The notes under the pieces were generated by a model that saw only the letters and a list, made by a program, of their open reading frames with translations, was not told the origin of the DNA and searched no databases. The translations under genes were made by a program, and so were the position numbers. A stretch of DNA of 64,000 nt. Origin: Pterobdella sp. o SKG-2022. Its lineage: Eukaryota > Annelida > Clitellata > Hirudinida > Piscicolidae. Below, one piece after another: positions 22,266-34,949 of this stretch (the stretch's first letter is position 1; each line of letters begins with the position of its first letter). The DNA is taken from contig OZ038321.1 of assembly GCA_964035795.1 (NCBI GenBank), forward strand, positions 4,568,804 through 4,632,803, in the 5' to 3' direction.

Positions 22266-25200
22266 TCATGTATACTCATATTTTTCTGAAGACATTGTAT
22301 GTATCTTGTATATGAAAAATTTTTTCTCTTTTTAAAAATTGAGGGTTTTAAAAATGCGTTTGTTATATATATTTATATTCACTTGTTTGCAACATATCAG
22401 AAGCCAACTAGAGCGAAAATTCTTACGACTAAAATGAGTCACGTTGCGTGATAGGCTAGTAAATATGAACTAATAAATTTATCTTTGTACTTATTCGATA
22501 AAATCTTTTTTATATTTTAGATTTTGATGAAGTTACAAACTAAACTTTTGATGACTAGTTTTTTTAGCGTTCATCAAAAAAAATAAAAATTTTGAATCAA
22601 ATTATTCTAATCCAAAAAACCATTTTCTATGATTTTAAAATACACATTTATGAACAAGATAATTTATTCAAAAAATGCACCGGAAAGCAAAAATGTATTT
22701 TTAGCAACCTTGAATCAATATAATTTGATGCAAAACATTATTTCAAAGTTTATTAGGGTTGCATCGATCAAATAATGTAGCATAAAAGCTTTGATTAATC
22801 GTTATCAACCAATAATAATATGAAAAAATAATAATAGAGTAATGCTAATCTTTCCTTCGTTTACTCATCACAACTGATGATGATGATGTTTCTTGCCGAT
22901 GATGAGCTGGTTCAAGAAGTAGCTCAAAAAAGCACACCTTACCGCATTTAGAACAAGTGTACACATTTGATGCGGCTACATTACTTTTGTTCTTTTTTTT
23001 GAAGTGCTTAGTTAAAGCCACTTTTTATTATGATGCCTTTAGTCTCTGCTTGGTAGCGTTTTGCCATCGAGCTCGTTTCCAGGTTCAACTAATCAGCTGG
23101 GCCTATTGCAGTTTTAATCATGGACTGATGGAGAAAATCTTTAAAATTAAAACGCTGGGTCTTGAGTTTTTCAGTGGCAAAAACTAGTTTTCTGTATAGA
23201 ATATCTTTCAAAAAGTTTTCTTCCAAAGAGTAATTTCTTAAAATATTTATTCATTCTAATTTTTTTTCACTTCAGACATCCTAGACTTCACCACCATCTT
23301 CTCTTCATTTATTCATTTACGATGCCATATTTTTCTATACATTTTCAAAACCATTAAAACTTTCAAAACTTATAAATTTATTTCAATATACTTTAAAACC
23401 GCAAGGCAGATTTTTTTGTTTGATTGTCGAACTTTATAAAGACCGGAGAGTCTCTTGGAGCTTTCACTGGAACCTTTCCTCATTAACGAAAATTTTTGTA
23501 TGGAAAGTTTAAAAAGAATTTTTAACTTTTTTGAAGCCGTAGAGTTTATTTGAAATAGCAAACATTTTTTGTTTTTAGAAATGTTCAAAAATTTTTGAAG
23601 ACTTTTTAATTCTATTTGTTAAAAACTATTTTTCGTTTTGTTAGAAATTTTAAAGAGTGGCTGCAAATCTGTAGACGAATATAAAGTAAAGTAAAAATTT
23701 AATAATTTTCGTCAAACCAAATCACCTTCAACCTCACCCTCACTAGAACCATCACCATCACTACCATCATCTTCACCATCATCGTTTGATACCCTTTTTC
23801 CTGCTAGAATGGATTGGACCAGATGTTTACTAAAACTCATACACGTAGACATTTCATTGAAAAATTTGATAATATTCTCAACAATTTTTGAGAGATATTT
23901 TTTCACCACCCATATTTATAGACCATATATAAGATTTTTGTGACCTTAATGAAAACCGTGGTAAAGCTGAAGTTTAGCGATGAAACAGCAATTACTCATT
24001 TGCTTACTTAGGGTAACAAACTTTTATGTCGAGAAACAGTATAAACAACTAAAAAGGAGCTTTCATAATAATTCAATCGAACCAAATATTGTTCCACTAT
24101 AATTAAATAAAAACTAAGATTTTTTTTTAAATTCTATTAAATGATGAACATTTCAATTCTTTACAAAAATTAACACTGACAACTGATAATAAATTCTCAA
24201 AACCTGCAATACTGGAAGATATTTAATGCATACGAAAGACCATAGTCCCAACATAAAACTGGTGCTTGTATTCATTTATATCCCTCCCGACGGGTTGTTA
24301 TTATTAATTATCGAATAAAAAAAAATTTTTTTAATAAATTGTGTCATTTAGTATTCACATCATGTATACCCAAGTTCATCAGTAAATCATTGCATTGTAA
24401 GTGTTAAAGAAAAAAAGGATTTTTCCATTTCATCCTTGTTTTATCACTTAACTAAGTCAATTATTCAGCAATGAATATTTCCATATTTTTATGAGTAGCT
24501 TAATTTTTGTGTAATAACATCAAATAATTACTTCAAACTCAATCATTCAAATAAGCTTCTTTCTATCAGTCTCTCAGATATTCGATCTCTGGTTTATGGC
24601 TGCATCATCTCCCCTAACTCTTTTTTACGTCGCTTTTTTTCAGTACCACCTCTCATTTATTGAATTTGCTTCTACTCAATCTGAGTTTCCACTTTCTATT
24701 AAACACCATCGAAAACGTTCAAAAACGCATCTTCATAGCCGCATCTCTTTGCACTAGTTCTTTTGACAACGCAAGCGTTTCTGCAGCGAGCCTAGTTTTC
24801 AAACTGTGCGCCTTAGAAATGAATTAATAATAATGATGATGATAATAAAAATAATAATAATTATTATTATTATTATTATGTGCTTTCTCACGGCTAAGCT
24901 GGTTATGAAGAAATTATGAAGATTTTAAGCTTAAATTTAACAGTTTTTGAAAGTTATAAATTATGAAATACGAGCAAAAACAGTATATATGCAAAAATTA
25001 TTTAAAAAATCTAGATGTTCTCCAATTAAAAAAGATGAAAGTGAAAAAACTTTGGCCAAGTCGAAATAAAAAAAACGAGACAATGAGAAAAATGAAATAT
25101 AATTAATAACAGTTAATAGAAAGAGTTTAGGTTACATGTGGTTTTTTCAGGTAGGGTAGATGGGATGTAGCTTACGCGGTCAATATCATTGTATCACACA

Positions 25201-28049
25201 TATGAGGAAGTTAAATGAGAGTTAGTGTCATATGATTTTTTTTAATTTTTCATAATATTTTTATCACTATGTCTGTAGTTTGAAAATTTATATTAGTTTC
25301 TTTTTTTTCACCTATAACGTTTTTTTTCAACCGTGCTTTATCCCCCTTTTCTTAACTATTTGTCTTTGAATTATTTAGTAGTGCTTCTGCGTAGAATGCA
25401 AGCAAGTGGTAGTGCTTCTAAACAGTGTGCCACATGTGGTAAAACAAATTGGAGAAAACCAGACAAAGATTGTTCTTCATGCTATCAATATTTTCACTTA
25501 ACATGCGTTTTTTCTAAGTTTTCCAAACTCACTTCCACCAGCCTAACTTCACGGGAGTGTTCAAATTGAACCAAATTAACTTTTTGTAACTTTCCAATAT
25601 CACTTGAAAATCAGACTTAAGTCACAACCTTTGGCAAATCTTGCAGTGACACCATAATTGTTTCATTGCGTTTCTTGCAGGAATACCACTTTCATGTATT
25701 AAAAATTTAATAGGGTATTGATTCAACTAAGTGATTCATAATACATTTCAATTATTTGATGAAACAATTAAATTAAGTAATAAAACAATGATGAAAAAAC
25801 GCAAGGGCTTTTTTGTTATATTCCAGGAAACTTTTTATTTCATTTTCACATGAAGTCTAGCAGAATCTATTATTGATTTGATGGTTTGGGCTAAATGTAC
25901 CACCATAAAAAGCATTTATTGCCATTAGCTTTGTATGAGGAGTTGGTCTAAAGAGATTGTAAGCAGAGTTTCATACCTGGGTCTCAATTTTTATCCGAAT
26001 TAATATTTAAATGTATATAAACTTGACATAGATTTTTAATTAAGCAAGAGCCGAAGTAAAATACTATAGAAGTTTTTATGAAAACATTTCTTATTGCATC
26101 ATACCAAAAAAACTGGTTTCTGTGAAAGATTATCACAAAATAAAAAGTTTGTTTGGCAGTTCACAACATATAAAAAAACTAATGAGATAAGATAAGCATT
26201 TTAATTGCAAAGATGAAACAGATGGAACTTTTTTAATGGACTGTGAATTTTATGAATCATAAAACAGAGTCTAGATTGTGGTTTAGAGTTATGTTCAAAA
26301 TTTTGGTTTTAGAGGATAGCATAGAGTTTTTGTTGAAATGTTCTGGATAAATGACTGAATTTGTAGAAATAAAAGAAAAAAAATTTTTACACAAATACAT
26401 AAAAACTCAACAAAACATTGATGCGTAATGTCTCTGAAGGAGAAATATAAAAATTAAATTCCCTTAAAAAAGTATGGAAAATAAATGATACATACGATGC
26501 CTCTAAAAAATAACATTCAACTTTTTAAATTTTGATATACCAAATTTATTAAACTGAATATTCATCACTTTGACCAGAACTGAAGAATATTGTGAAGATA
26601 TTTATGCTGACTGGACCATGTTCAAACTGGACCCAAGCTTCGAAAGGCTGTTACCACAACTAAAAGAAGCGTATGTGCTTGAGTGTATTCATGATTTATT
26701 TCATTGGTTATATAGTTGTATGTATTTGCAGCATTAAAACTGTGCCTAAAGGAAACGCTGAAGGGCATTCAGGTCAACTTAGAATTGAGACTAATATTTT
26801 CCATCATATCGCCCGCCAGCCTTCCGTTAAAACAATTTGTGAAACTGGATTCAACTTTGGGCATAGGTAGAAATGTTTGAAAAAAAAAGAATGAAATCTG
26901 AAAGAGTATTTTTAAACTTTGCAGTAGTTTCAACTGGTTATCAGCAAACCCAACAGCCAAAGTTTACTCATTCGATTTAGGATCCCATGCGTACGTTCGC
27001 CCTATGAATGAAACCATCAACAAACTTTTCCCAGGAAATAGACACTCCCTCTTTTTGGGAGATTCCACCAAAACCATTCCTGAAGCAATAAAAAACAATG
27101 TCTTGCCTCTGTGTGATGTGGCTTTAGTCGATGGTGGCCATGTTTACCCTGTGGCAAGAGCAGATATCGCCAATTTTGCCTCTCATATGAGCGAGGATAA
27201 TCTCATTCTTTTTGACGATTATCCATCCAATTGGGGCAAAGGATTTGGAAAGTCTTGGGATGAGGTTCTGTATGGTCCAACCTTGAAAATAGGCACGCCA
27301 ATCGACTACGCAAAGGTTATGAGTCAAATTTTAGTTTTTTATGTTCTTAAGATTGTTTAAAAAATTTTTATAAAAATAAATTTCGCTAAACTTAATTTGT
27401 TTTTTTTATTAGAAGTTTTAATCTTACAAAATGCAGGGAATAAAAAACTATTTTTGAGTTTCCAATGTCACTGACTTTCGAACTCACATTATCATATAAA
27501 AATTGTCAATCTTCAAGAAAAACTTTCTTTCATTCATAAATAAATTTTAATTTAGAAATAATTAATTTCTTACTCTAAAAAAATAAATACAAAGTATTTT
27601 AATTAAACTTTTTTTATGAAAATAAAATAAAATAACCCTGAGGTGTTCAAAAATCAATCTACTATTTTATAAAACACTTATTAACTGAATAATTACACGA
27701 AACATTAATAAGTGGATCCCATATTATCAAGCAACAAACAAGTTTGTATACTTAATAATGTGCGATCAATTTGAAAAGCTTCGTGTTATTATTCAGTTAA
27801 TAAAAGTGTTTGATGAAATCGTATTTTGTTAACAGGCTAGTTTAGTTAATCATTACGTTTAAAAAATAACTTTTCTACTAAAAATAGATAAAGGAAGAAC
27901 TGCGGAAGAGAAAGTTTAAAGAAAGTTCTGACCGCCTTGCTCTACTAAACAGTAGATTCACAGTTGTAGAGTTATTAAGATGTAAAATGAGATCAGAAAT
28001 GAGTACATTACAAAGAGGACTCGTTGTTGGTACAGTGATAAGGATATAA
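21381..28049 (+). CDS. Membrane-anchored class I SAM-dependent methyltransferase (Methyltransf_24 type)
   Basis: Five coding exons: 21381-21556, 26578-26670, 26732-26866, 26925-27315, 27888-28049. They join in phase to 318 residues, with a first intron of about 5 kb. Residues 11-30 (FLNKFIFLAIVLLSLAVLFL) are a hydrophobic segment near the N-terminus followed by KKK, the pattern of a type II signal anchor, so the catalytic domain probably faces the Golgi lumen or outside. The methyltransferase domain follows: TICETGFNFGHSSFNW (SAM motif I), VYSFDLGSHAY (motif II), CDVALVDGGHVYPVA (motif IV region), NLILFDDYPSNWGKGFG, ending in RGLVVGTVIRI. Substrate is unknown. Multi-copy families of this type occur in several invertebrates. 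The start is supported by the anchor and by the A-rich context at the ATG. The last exon is short and was joined by phase. Confidence 0.8.
22229..22263. repeat. (AT)n dinucleotide run
   Basis: About 35 nt of alternating TA in intron 1 of the methyltransferase gene. Confidence 0.9.
22855..23130 (-). mobile_element. LINE C-terminal fragment
   Basis: Read on the minus strand, about 22870-22965 encodes YTCSKCGKVCFFELLLEPAH, a degraded version of the CxxCGKxC zinc motif seen at the C-terminus of some non-LTR retrotransposon proteins. Upstream (to 23130) is a frame with KRYQAETKGIIIKSG. Broken; lies in intron 1 of the methyltransferase gene. Confidence 0.45.
24580..24885 (+). mobile_element. LINE 3' end, copy 1, with microsatellite tail
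   Basis: Decayed copy of 37290-37640. Shared pieces are TTTACATCGCT/TTTACGTCGCT, AAAAACGCATCTTCATAGCC, CTCTGCAGC-type spacing, and the terminal AAACTGTGCGCC followed by an ATA/ATT tail. The frame is disrupted. Confidence 0.7.
25390..25571 (+). mobile_element. PHD-like zinc-finger fragment, probably LINE ORF remnant
   Basis: The frame MQASGSASKQCATCG...CSSCYQYFHLTC has the spacing C-x2-C-x11-C-x2-C-x4-H-x2-C and ends 20 codons later. PHD-like N-terminal fingers are common in animal LINE ORFs. It sits in the long first intron of the methyltransferase gene. It has no partner exon, so a host exon is less likely but not excluded. Confidence 0.4.
27689..27822. repeat. Foldback hairpin element, family B
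   Basis: Left arm AACACTTATTAACTGAATAA with ACGAAAC; right arm CTTCGTGTTATTATTCAGTT with AATAAAAGTGTTTGATG. Same family as 52752-52885. Lies in the last intron of the methyltransferase gene. Confidence 0.75.
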
Positions 28050-29659
28050 AAAAATTGAGTTGAATCTTGTTGAATTTATTCATTTACATCCTGTATGTTA
28101 TGAGTTTTATTTATGTATTTGAATTGTAAAGAAAAAATGCATAAAATTTCTTTGAAAAAATTTATATTTATGTATAAAATTTTGTGTTCATATTGTTATA
28201 TACTATTTTGTATATGTTGTGAGTCGGTGTATTCAAGGTATGATAGTTATGAGCGTTTTTTGTCGTTTAATTCGTTAAATTAATATTTTTACTACCGAAC
28301 CTTTTAGACATCTTTTTATGAATGCTATTAAAAACCCATTTCTAGAAACACATTTGAGGTAAATATTATTTATATCAGGTATTTATATTTTCAAATTTCT
28401 GCATAGTGGGTCTCAACTAGCATTCATCTTTATAATAAAAAAACTGGCCATTTTTTGCTGTTTTAGTTGATCTCGAATTCATCCTTCAAAAGGTTATTTA
28501 AATAGAATATACTTCATCCACCTTGTTTGAATATCAAATTTATAAAATGAGCAAATAATAACTAGAAAAATTTTAGTATATTTGTACTATTAAATAAATC
28601 TTTATTCTTATTCTTTTGGAATAATCGAAAAAATGCTTGTTGCATTTGATTCTCGTTGACTATGGTTTTATCAGAACTATTTGCTTTGGAAAATTTTTTT
28701 GATTAATTTTAATAAATAAATTCCACAAAAAATTATTTTTTTAAAAGTTGCCTATAAGTTTGTTGAAATATCTATACTTATCATATTTTTAAAAACACAC
28801 ATTTTACAACCACGATAGTTTTGAAGGTATGTAAAACATAGTGGTAAAATTAATAATCATTTCTACTAAAGCATTCCCTAAACAATCTTTTCACCAATTT
28901 TTACTCTGTTGTTTAACATTTCACACTGATTATGAAATGAATAGTATATAGATATGTCTTTTTATGGGTTAATGTTCTACGCCTGCTCAAAAAAAATGAA
29001 AGCATAAATGGAATTCAAAACTCAAAATTTTTTGTGTATAGGTACATACCTGCACGAAACCATTTTTTAAGACAATATTTTTTATTTTATATGATAAAAA
29101 ACTATGGTGAAAAATTTCGTTTGGTTGTATCCTTTTCACTTGCCCATTATGCTTTTATTTGAAACTGCTCTCTAATTTTTTGAATAAACACTCATAAAAC
29201 ATTGACTTTATTTATTTATTTTTTTATAGACATTTATATATAAAATTTACAATTTTTTAAAATTATATAAATTACAAAAAAATTTTTCACCAACTTCATA
29301 CTAAAACCATCGATAAACACTCAAAACTTCAGATTTTAAAGGCTTAAACGCACTTCACGATTGTAAAATCGAGCTTATACAAAAGGAATTATCAAAAGAA
29401 CGCTCGAGTAAAAAGAAAATCGACTTGAAAAAGAATCGATGTTGTTTATATGAATGCTTGGTAACGGCTTGTGGAGCACAAAACATACCTAGAAAAAAAC
29501 CACATTCGAAAAATATCTGTAAAAAAACTACAACATACAAAAAATACCTGATAAATTGCAATATTCAAAAACAACTGAAAATTAGAACTACAAAACTCAA
29601 AAATACCGGATGATAACATCACTCACTATCGAAGAAAATAAACACATAATAATTCATTG

Positions 29660-29748
29660 AACAAAAGGCGTAAGCTTTTCTCAAGAGGTCTCACATCATC
29701 AAGTAATAATGTGAGACCTCTTGATAAAAGCTTAGCGTCTTTTGTTAA
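29660..29748. repeat. Foldback hairpin, family D
   Basis: AAAAGGCGTAAGCTTTTCTC, then AAGAGGTCTCACAT, a loop of about 14 nt, then ATGTGAGACCTCTTGATAAA and AGCTTAGCGTCTTTT. Arms are about 35 nt with two mismatches. Confidence 0.85.
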
Positions 29749-30589
29749 AATAATTAGTTAATTTCACAATACATTTGGTTTCTCTAGGTCTTTATGCTTC
29801 ACAGTACTTAAGATGTAAAAATCAATAGCTGTCAATATGAGAATTCTAGTTTTTCAAATATTCAGAAACTTAGCTCAATCTTGCAACATGATTTCGATCT
29901 ATTCACAGCAGCCTAAAACCAAAAGGAATTTTTTTGTCACACTTTAAATGTTGATTCGTAAAAAAATGAATCAGTGAGCAGAAAAGCTTAAGTTGTCAAA
30001 TAAAAAATTTTTTTTCGACGATCTAAATTTAAATTTGGAAATCGAGTTCAATGTAAAAAAATGAGTTTGAAACTATTTATATAAGAAAAAAGCACTTTTG
30101 AAAATTTTTAAGCACCAGTAAGTTTAAAAATTAAGTTAATTTTCAAAACAAATTAGTATTTAATTCTCTGAAAACTTCAAACTCACTTCAATATCTCCAA
30201 CTTCTCAATAATAAAACTGTTGAATAATCAGTAAGTTGAAGATTTTACATGCTCAAGTAGGAAATATAAAGATTATCTAGTAATTGATTGACTTTTTTTC
30301 ACAGGTGCAAGGAGTACCTAGAAATAAATAGAAGCGATGAGTTTTAATACAAAAAAAGTTTATTACATTTTCTATCCCTCCGAGTTTTTGCTATTTTTAT
30401 ATCACTATCTCAGATAATTTTTTTTCTATTTTTCTTTTTATTTATTTTTATTTACAAGACCAGAAATATCTTTTATATTTTATAAATTAATTTTACTATT
30501 TTTTAGATAATTTTTTATCATTTCAATTAAACTGAAAAGGATACTTTGAATAAGTATAGCCTTTTTTTCATTTTTTTATGTTTAATTGG

Positions 30590-31050
30590 GCCACATTATA
30601 AAACACCCAAATAGCAATAGTCTCCATTGGCAGTTATAGGCTGGATTTCTTCATCATTTGGAAGCCTTTGTGCTTTTTAACTTTCTCTTCTAACAGATGC
30701 TTCCCATGGTCTCATTTTTCCAAATAATTTGTGAAACATTTCCATGAATATTATCAAATCAATTTGTGGTTCGACATCTTAAGCTCTGTTTTGAAATCTT
30801 CCATTCATTTTGCTGACTCGCGGTGGTTGTGTTCTTCTCTCCATATTCGAGCTCAAAACTGGTTGTTCCTTCCGGCTCTGGGGAAAGAGTAGTTACCTGT
30901 ACTCTGCTATTAATATGCACAAAGAATTTTTTTTGGTTTTTTCAAAACAACCTATTTTGCTGATATTGTTGACTTCAATTTTCAAATCGTCTGATTTTTT
31001 CTCTACAAGCAATCATTCTTTCCTTCAGAATTTCTGGCACATGGACTGCT
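30590..31050 (-). mobile_element. Degraded LINE reverse-transcriptase fragment
   Basis: The minus strand near 30600-30665 encodes EEIQPITANGDYCYLGVL, resembling the conserved YKYLG block after the catalytic motif of non-LTR reverse transcriptases. Stops interrupt it on both sides. Upstream, 30790-30900 has a frame with SPEPEGTTSFELEYG of unknown origin. Confidence 0.45.
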
Positions 31051-33941
31051 TCTTTCTTTATAATTTCTTATTTTTTTATGCACCCATCACTATTCAGTTG
31101 TTTCCTGTTGCTTCTTATTTCTGGGATTCTAAACAAATCAATTATTATTATTATTATTATTCATATTGAATTAAATTTTTTAAAAATATGATTATTTATA
31201 TTTTTATGATTAAATTCATCACCTCTTATTCCTCTGTTATATTTTTAATTAAGATTAATAATGAACGTCTTTTCTTAATTTTATGTACAAAAATTCCTTT
31301 CATTTGAGAAAAATATTGTGCGGATGATAGTTTAGATCAAAAGATTGCCACCTTCAATAATGACTTTGTTTTACTTTTTTATGTTTTATTGCTAATATTT
31401 TCCAATACCCTCGCGTTGTTACATTAATGTAATGACAGTTTTTTACGTCGATTTATGGAAGAACTTGAGTAAATTCATTGAGCAAAAAAGACAACTATAA
31501 TTTTCGATGAGTTTAGCCTTATCATAAAACGTTAGCGAAAAAACCATAGTTACTAAATAAAGTTTATTTGATTCTCTAGACCAAACTCATATGATCTAGT
31601 GAGAAGCTTTGAAAAGTTAGTGATGCTTAAAGCAATGTTAATGATATTTGTTTAAGATGTGATAAAGTTCTGTTTATAAAAAGCTTCATTTTTGAATAAA
31701 GCTTTGAGTTTGTTTCTATTTTAAAATATATCAATGCATGAGGTAGTTCTCGGACATCATTAGCTTTTTGAACTGATATTTTGATAAGTTAAATTTCATC
31801 ATCAATCACCTAATCATTAAAAATATTGATAGATTTGTGCGAAGCAAATTAAAATCAATAAACATTGGATTAATTAATACATAAGGTCAGAAACTTAAAT
31901 AAGTTAATATAACAAAACCATTTTATATTTTTAAAAAATCTTATAAAGGAGCACCTTATGGTGGATCAATCTATTTAAAAATACTATCTTGATGCAGAAA
32001 TATATGTAACAAAAGCCTTTAGCTTAATGCTCTTAAACTTTATGTCACTGTGATTACATTTTTATTGTGTACAATAGCAACAGCCGTTTCAGAAGATTAA
32101 AGTTGATAAACACACTTTGATACGGGATACTTTATCGATAAAATTTAGATGATGCACATGGGGAAAATGAAGATGAAATCTAATGAAGCTGTAGTAATTA
32201 GAATAAATGAGATTATGAAGAAAAAATTTTTTGGCAAAGAGTATCTTTTTATTGAACATCCTATATAAAAACATTACTAAAGAGTTAGTTACTGAAATAT
32301 ATTGAAAGTTATATGTAATGTTTTATGAAATGAACAATTTGATAAAAATATAAGGTCAAAATACTTCATCTTTTATAGAGTCAATCAAAACATACTCGGA
32401 AAATCTACTGAAAACAGTCGGTACATGGTTTTGGATCAATAAAAGCTACATATTTAAAAGCTTTTTTGATGTTAATAGTTATCATAGTAAATAGTAAAAG
32501 ATTATTTATTTTTTATATTTATTTGAAAAATTGAAGCAAATGTCAGAAAAAAAATTTAATTATGTAAAATGGAGGGTTGAGAATTTGGAAAATTATATCT
32601 TTGGAGATAGTAAAAAATTTTTGTGTTTTTAAGACATATTAAATAAATTTCAACTAGTCTTTCAATCAACATGAAATGATGGGACAAAAAAATGAAAGGA
32701 TAGTAAACTGTTTTAAGACATTAAAAAATATATAAGCTCAATGAAAGAATTTAAAACACCTATATAATAATCTTCTAAGATTTTTAAATTTTTTTGTAAT
32801 ATGTTTGAGAATATAGTTTTTTGAAATATTCTAGTATCCCTAAACGCCTCTGGTACATGTTGTAATTTCTGTAAATAGCGCGCTATATTAATGTGAATAA
32901 ATAAATGCAGTTATTACGGTTTCATTATGGTTAGTGTATTTTTTATATAAGTATTGTTTCATTGTGAGGTTCAGCCTAACAAAAACTTTAGTTCAGTTTG
33001 AAAAAGGATTCATTTAAAATCTTTTCATTTCATGTGTTAAAACGAAAAAAATGACAATAATGAGGAACAGAAACGAGTAAAAGTGGTGAAATTATACTCA
33101 ACTTGAAGAAACACTGGGAAAAATTTTATTTTGAAAAATATAACGATTTTTATTTTTTATATTGATATTTATATGTATTTATTTATTTTAGCGAGTTCGT
33201 CTAAGTCGTTTAAATGTTTGCGAGCAGAGAACTACAAAATGCATGGTCAATAGAGACATCGTATGTTTTTCAAAACTGAAACTCATTATGGTAACTCGTA
33301 TAGTAACAAAAAAGATTGCATGACTTTTAGGGACATCGTGAGTTGTTTTGAACAATTTCGTATGACTCTAAATTTATGAAAAAGTCTAACGTTTTATGGT
33401 AAGGTTATACTTATCGAAAATTATAGTTTTTATTTCAAATAAATGTATGAATCCTCAATTGATGTTTTTGAAGTTTAATGAAAAAGTTCAAAATCACGTT
33501 CATTAAAAAAGGTATTTTCAGTTTCGCCCTCATTATTATTCATCTGTTTTATAAACGTTTCTCAAAATTCCCCATTATTTTTGAAATTATATTACAAAAT
33601 GAATCTGTGATTAAATAAACACGAGTGTTATCAAGGGTACATTATTGATCGTATCAAAAAGTGCGCTCAGAATTTACTTCAATAGTAAAACTTTCCGATC
33701 ATCGTTGTAAACCTCAAGGTGGTTCATTATAGTATCAAAATCTTCATGCATTTGAACCGATATTCGAAATCTATTGTTTTTGCTAAATATTTGCGATATT
33801 TTAAATTTACTTGAAACATTTCAAAAAAAACTTCATAAAATAGGGCAATTTTTTGATAATTTTTTTATTAAAACTAAAATTTTGAAAAAATTCAATTTTC
33901 CATTAATCATCAGTATTTAAAGCGTTAATTTAAAATCTTAC

Positions 33942-34028
33942 CGCAAGATTCCCAGTCTGGAAAACCACATACACAAAGGCATGTGCTTTTTGCTCCTCAA
34001 ACCTCTTGAGCTCTTGGCATGACAACCA
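33942..34028 (-). CDS. Orphan exon candidate, 29 codons
   Basis: Acceptor AAACAG before TGG and donor GCG|GTAAGAT bound an open 87-nt frame in phase 0/0 reading WLSCQELKRFEEQKAHAFVY and then VVFQTGNLA. GC content and codon use are higher than in the surrounding AT-rich DNA. I do not recognise the family and find no partner exon within several kb. The LINE at 34950-38212 may lie in the upstream intron. It could also be a transposon fragment. Confidence 0.4.
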
Positions 34029-34795
34029 CTGTTTAAAAATTAATAAGTAAGATGATCTTTATCAAACAATGCAAAACCACTGAAGATATTTTCAAATCCT
34101 TCCACCTACCTTAAATATTATTGCCCTCGAGAAGCTTTGTGCTTCATTGTATGATAAAAATCCACTAGTTATTTTGCCTTAGCTTTAATAAATAGGAAAA
34201 GTTCATTTGTTTTAAGCATGCCTGTCAGATTAACGTGTTCGATTCAATTTTATGGTTCTTATTATTTTTGTTTGTAATTATTCTAGTTTCAAAGCTAAGT
34301 GCGAGGTTTCGGTACATATAATGAAGGAGTTTTTGAGTAAAAGTTCACCTACAGAACCTACCTTGAAATGCGTTTTTAAATAAACTATAAATAGCAAAAC
34401 ATAGAGAGTTATAAAAATTAGAAATTACTTATTCTTAAAAATTATATGATTATTTTTGCATAATGCATTGGAGTAAGTATGATGTTGGAGATATTTTTGG
34501 CACCACACCTTTTGAAAAGCAAAATCCATGAAACAAAAGCCCAAAGCAAACATTAATTAGCGATGAAGAAATCTTGGAAGACTTTTTTTAAAGACATCGT
34601 ATACACCTATTTTCATTAATTTTTCGTTTTAATGATTAAAAAATGAGAATTTTCACAGATAAAGTTCAATAAAAAACTATCTATTGCTTAAATAAAAACC
34701 TAAGCCGAGAAAATAGTCATTTCTTCTATATTATCCAGCAGCACGTCATTGTTATTCCATCTACACGCTAGTCTACCGTTCAGTTTGCTTTTTTG

Positions 34796-34812
34796 AAGTA
34801 TTATTATTGTTA

Positions 34813-34884
<72 letters not shown>

Positions 34885-34886
34885 TC
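34796..34886. repeat. (ATT)n microsatellite
   Basis: About 85 nt of ATT/TTA units, bordering the 3' end of the minus-strand LINE that begins at about 34950. It may be that element's tail. Confidence 0.9.
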
Positions 34887-34949
34887 AATCTTCTGTAATG
34901 CTAATTATAAGATCAAACATCGGGTTACTACCAGTGACCTCAGATGAGT

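Larger units (their letters stand above)
28050..33941. other. Gene-poor AT-rich region
   Basis: No gene is supported. It holds foldbacks (29660-29748), half-arms of foldback family C (about 31485-31585 and 33370-33480), a degraded LINE fragment (30590-31050), and several copies of a CATACGATGTCTCTAAAA-like phrase (for example near 33250 and 33330). Otherwise low complexity. Confidence 0.5.

Noticed and set aside
30810..31169. 119-codon plus-strand frame
   Set aside because: Lies opposite a degraded LINE fragment and is Phe/Ser-rich with no domain. Treated as a shadow.
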